Part shown: positions 61,872 through 64,000 of the stretch, piece by piece
How positions within the stretch are numbered: the first letter of the stretch is position 1
Layout: each line of letters begins with the position of its first letter
Assembly: GCA_964400875.1 (NCBI GenBank)
Contig: CAYNWK010000006.1
Coordinates: forward strand, 1 to 64,000
Direction: 5' to 3'
DNA: 64,000 nt
Origin: CAYNWK01 sp964400875
Lineage (GTDB): Bacteria > Chloroflexota > Anaerolineae > Anaerolineales > UBA4823
Position numbers and translations under genes: made by a program
The notes under the pieces: model-generated
Database searches by the model: none
The model's input: the letters and a program-made list of their open reading frames with translations, nothing else
What the model was told of the DNA's origin: nothing

Positions 61872-63629
61872 TCAACTGGCGATCGGCAATTGAAAGAAAA
61901 AGGTACTGCCCTTACCTTCGATGCTCTCCGCCCATATTCGCCCGGCATGCGCTTCGACCAGGTGACGTGAAATTGCCAACCCCAGGCCGGTGCCGCCGGT
62001 CGTACGCGCCCGGTCAGACTTAAAGAAGCGTTCGAAAATGCGTGATAAATCATCAGCGGGGATTCCGACGCCGTTATCCTGGACGGAAAAAATGATGTTC
62101 TCACGATCCTGCCGGGCGGAGAGAGTAATTTCACCACCAGATGACGTGAATTTGATGGCGTTATGAAGCAAGTTGACGATGACCTGTTCCATTCTTGGCG
62201 GGTCCGCCCATACATCCGGGAGCTGATCTGCACAGTTGACTTCGAGCTTCAATTCCGCTCGTTCAGCCTGTAACCTGAGTCTTTCAGAAGCCGTCGAAAG
62301 CAAGGAACATGGCGAGATGGGGGTTAGCTGGAGCGGCACTTTGCCAGATTCGATGCGGGAGAGTTCTAAAAGCTCCTGAACCATGAGGGTCAACGAATCA
62401 ACCTCGGCTTCTATCCGCCCTAGAAACCGGCGGGCAGCCGGTGGATCTTCTAATGCGCCTTCTTGCAGTGTCTCGGTTAACGCTTTCAGCGAGGCTAAGG
62501 GTGTGCGCAGCTCGTGGGAGATATTGCTGATGAAATCTCTCCGAACCGTCTCCAACTTGCGCAAATGGGTGAGATCCTGGAAAAGGAGCAGGATGCTGCC
62601 CGGCAGAGCCTTTTCCAACGGGATCGCCAGGCCTTGAAGGATGATACCTTTTGTGCTGATCTCTAACAAGGCATCTCGTTCTTCACCCGCTTCTTTGCAC
62701 TGCTGCCAGAGCTCGACGAGCTGGTGATGGCGTAGAACCCCTGCCAGGGAATGGCCGATCGCCTCTTCTTCCCGAACGCTGAACATCTGCTCTGCAGCCG
62801 GGTTGATCAGCTGTACTTCTCCTAATTCGTTGACGATTAGCACTCCATCAGTCATCTCAGCCAGCACTGCCGCCAATTTAATGCGCTCCGTTTGCAAAGC
62901 CTCAATCTGGGAGCGTATTTGCGCGCCCATGTTGTTGAAAGCACGAGTCAGATGACCTACTTCATCCCGCGTAGTCGGGATCAGTTTATCGGTCATGTTT
63001 CCGGTGGACATTTTCTTCGCAGCTTCGGTTAACTCTATCAAGGGCAAAGTTGTACGGGCTGCGATCACTGCAGCTAAAACAACCGCCAGCAAGGTAGCGA
63101 GCAAGGTAGCGATGAGGATAGAGCCGCGTAAACGGCTGACGTTTTGGTCAATCTCTTGCAACGGGAGGGCGATGCGGGCAAAGCCAAGCAGGGAATCATC
63201 CTCCACGATAGATGCGGCGACATATAGCATGCGGAATTCCACGGTACGGCTGAAGCGAATGCTTTGGCCGATTCCGGACTGTAACGCTTCCTGAATTTCT
63301 GGACGATCCAGGTGATTTTCCATTTGAGCGCGATCTTCATCCGACTCGCCTAGCACCGTACCGTCTGCGGCAATGATCGTCACCCGAGTATTCAGTATTT
63401 GAGACCATACCTTGGCCTGGCTGTCTAACTCCGCTGAGGGTGTTGCACCAGACAATTCGGGTTTAAGGACATCACTAAGCAAACGCGCTTCGGAGGTGAG
63501 CTCTTGTCCGAGATCCTCCATTTGAGTCTGGCGGACAAAGTTACCGACCCAAATACCCAGAGCGCCCATCACGAGGGCGATCAGGATAATAAAAGGTGCA
63601 GCAATCCGCCATCGAATGCTAGTGAACAT
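61872..63629 (-). CDS. phoR: PhoR-type sensor histidine kinase
   Basis: 585 residues: TM1 (~9-30), an extracytoplasmic sensor (~35-165), TM2 (~170-190), HAMP (~190-245), PAS (~250-345), HisKA with H372 in NISHELRTPLA, and HATPase_c (VNLLHNAIKFTSSGG, DNGVGIPADD, TGGTGLGLAISRH). This layout with an adjacent pstB fits PhoR, the phosphate-starvation kinase. The matching response regulator is not in the window. Autophosphorylation, then transfer to a PhoB/PhoP regulator, would act on the Pho box at pstS. Confidence 0.87.
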   Translation of the reverse strand: MFTSIRWRIAAPFIILIALVMGALGIWVGNFVRQTQMEDLGQELTSEARLLSDVLKPELSGATPSAELDSQAKVWSQILNTRVTIIAADGTVLGESDEDRAQMENHLDRPEIQEALQSGIGQSIRFSRTVEFRMLYVAASIVEDDSLLGFARIALPLQEIDQNVSRLRGSILIATLLATLLAVVLAAVIAARTTLPLIELTEAAKKMSTGNMTDKLIPTTRDEVGHLTRAFNNMGAQIRSQIEALQTERIKLAAVLAEMTDGVLIVNELGEVQLINPAAEQMFSVREEEAIGHSLAGVLRHHQLVELWQQCKEAGEERDALLEISTKGIILQGLAIPLEKALPGSILLLFQDLTHLRKLETVRRDFISNISHELRTPLASLKALTETLQEGALEDPPAARRFLGRIEAEVDSLTLMVQELLELSRIESGKVPLQLTPISPCSLLSTASERLRLQAERAELKLEVNCADQLPDVWADPPRMEQVIVNLLHNAIKFTSSGGEITLSARQDRENIIFSVQDNGVGIPADDLSRIFERFFKSDRARTTGGTGLGLAISRHLVEAHAGRIWAESIEGKGSTFFFQLPIAS

Positions 63630-63649
63630 AGAACAAAGAAACCAAAAAA

Positions 63650-64000
63650 TTATCCAAAGCGGCCGGTAATATAGTCTTCGGTCCGTTTATCCTGCGGGTT
63701 TGTAAACATTTTTTTGCCTTCTGAATATTCAACCAGCTCGCCTTGTAGGAAAAACGCACAGTAATCTGCAGTTCGAGAGGCCTGTTGAATTGAATGCGGA
63801 ACGAGAATGATCGTATAGACTTCTTTAAGCTCTTGCAAGGTGACTTCGATTTTCGCAGTTGAGATTGGATCCAATCCGGAGGTAGGTTCATCCAGCAAAA
63901 TAACCTCGGGTTCGAGAGCGAGGACTCTGGCGATGCATAAACGCTGTTGTTGACCACCGGAAAGGGAGGCCGCTGGTTCATCCAGACGATCGTGTACCTC
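63650..64000 (-). CDS. pstB: Second PstB ATPase, N-terminus cut by window
   Basis: The frame is open to the window edge at 64000, so only the last 116 residues are seen: signature SLSGGQQQRLCIARVL, Walker B VILLDEPTSGLDP, H-loop VPHSIQQASRT, and the PstB-type C-terminus RTEDYITGRFG. Paralogous to 53211-54131; located 20 bp upstream of the PhoR gene, probably co-transcribed. Could belong to a second pst system outside the window. Confidence 0.88.
   Translation of the reverse strand, partial: EVHDRLDEPAASLSGGQQQRLCIARVLALEPEVILLDEPTSGLDPISTAKIEVTLQELKEVYTIILVPHSIQQASRTADYCAFFLQGELVEYSEGKKMFTNPQDKRTEDYITGRFG

Overview
The window reads as a chromosome segment of an anaerobic or facultative member of the Chloroflexota, most likely class Anaerolineae. 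This is inferred from gene content, not from a marker-gene search: a tungsten/molybdenum aldehyde:ferredoxin oxidoreductase, a MoaD-MoaE fusion, SufBCDSU with SufR and a Rieske-type ferredoxin, DUF35/thiolase-like pairs, a protein ending in a Cys-Ala tail, and a CPxxGL cysteine domain on a PAS membrane protein. Sequence is moderately GC rich with compact operons, many ATGA overlaps and several leaderless-looking starts. No rRNA, tRNA, CRISPR array, prophage or complete insertion sequence was seen.

Layout. 1-3.1 kb (+): end of an HD hydrolase, DUF309 protein, trpS and a nucleoside phosphorylase-like gene, sharing a CTAG stop with a patatin-like lipase (-). 4.2-7.8 kb (+): AOR and the NAD(P)HX repair enzyme nnr. 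7.9-13.3 kb (-): YtxH and membrane proteins, a two-domain VOC protein and a large lipoprotein with starch-binding-like modules and a glycosidase-like barrel. 13.5-22.0 kb (-): a long run rpmF-fabD-fabG-asp23-nusB-tatB-tatC, followed by a CitE-like lyase, two thiolase-fold proteins without the nucleophilic Cys and two DUF35 proteins. 22.2-26.9 kb (-): ftsY, prfB (with its programmed +1 frameshift) and a large polytopic glycosyltransferase-like protein. 27-35.1 kb (+): moaC, moaDE, thrC, fabF, rnc, smc. 35.2-37.8 kb (-): parvulin-type foldase and rpsF-ssb-rpsR. 38-45.8 kb: divergent sufR-sufT (-) and sufCBD-hypothetical-sufS-sufU-Rieske (+). 45.8-52.1 kb: methyltransferases, a radical-SAM-like protein that has lost all cluster cysteines, a TPR/PAS/Cys-domain protein, and a secreted-domain protein with a Cys-Ala tail. 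52.4-64 kb (-): pstSCAB-phoU, chrA, an ECF transporter (S, T, A, A'), a PhoR-type kinase and a second, truncated-by-window pstB.

How the parts fit. moaC/moaDE can feed the pterin cofactor of AOR; the suf operon supplies Fe-S clusters to AOR and the ferredoxin. The pst operon is preceded by six hexamers at exact 11-bp spacing (a PhoP-type Pho box) and a PhoR-like kinase lies 4.5 kb away. SufR probably controls both arms of the suf locus: the two divergent promoters carry the same GATAWWTATC-N7-TTGAC arrangement.

Most unusual signals: (i) a family of 91-94-bp palindromic elements with terminal inverted repeats, three of four copies flanked by short direct repeats (MITE-like); (ii) the Cys-depleted radical-SAM/SPASM pseudoenzyme; (iii) the paired Cys-less thiolase-fold + DUF35 + CitE cluster, resembling Ltp2/ChsH2 retro-aldolases; (iv) the phased Pho box and the mirrored SufR-type operators; (v) a 14-bp divergent spacer whose two genes appear to share overlapping -10 boxes and lack leaders.
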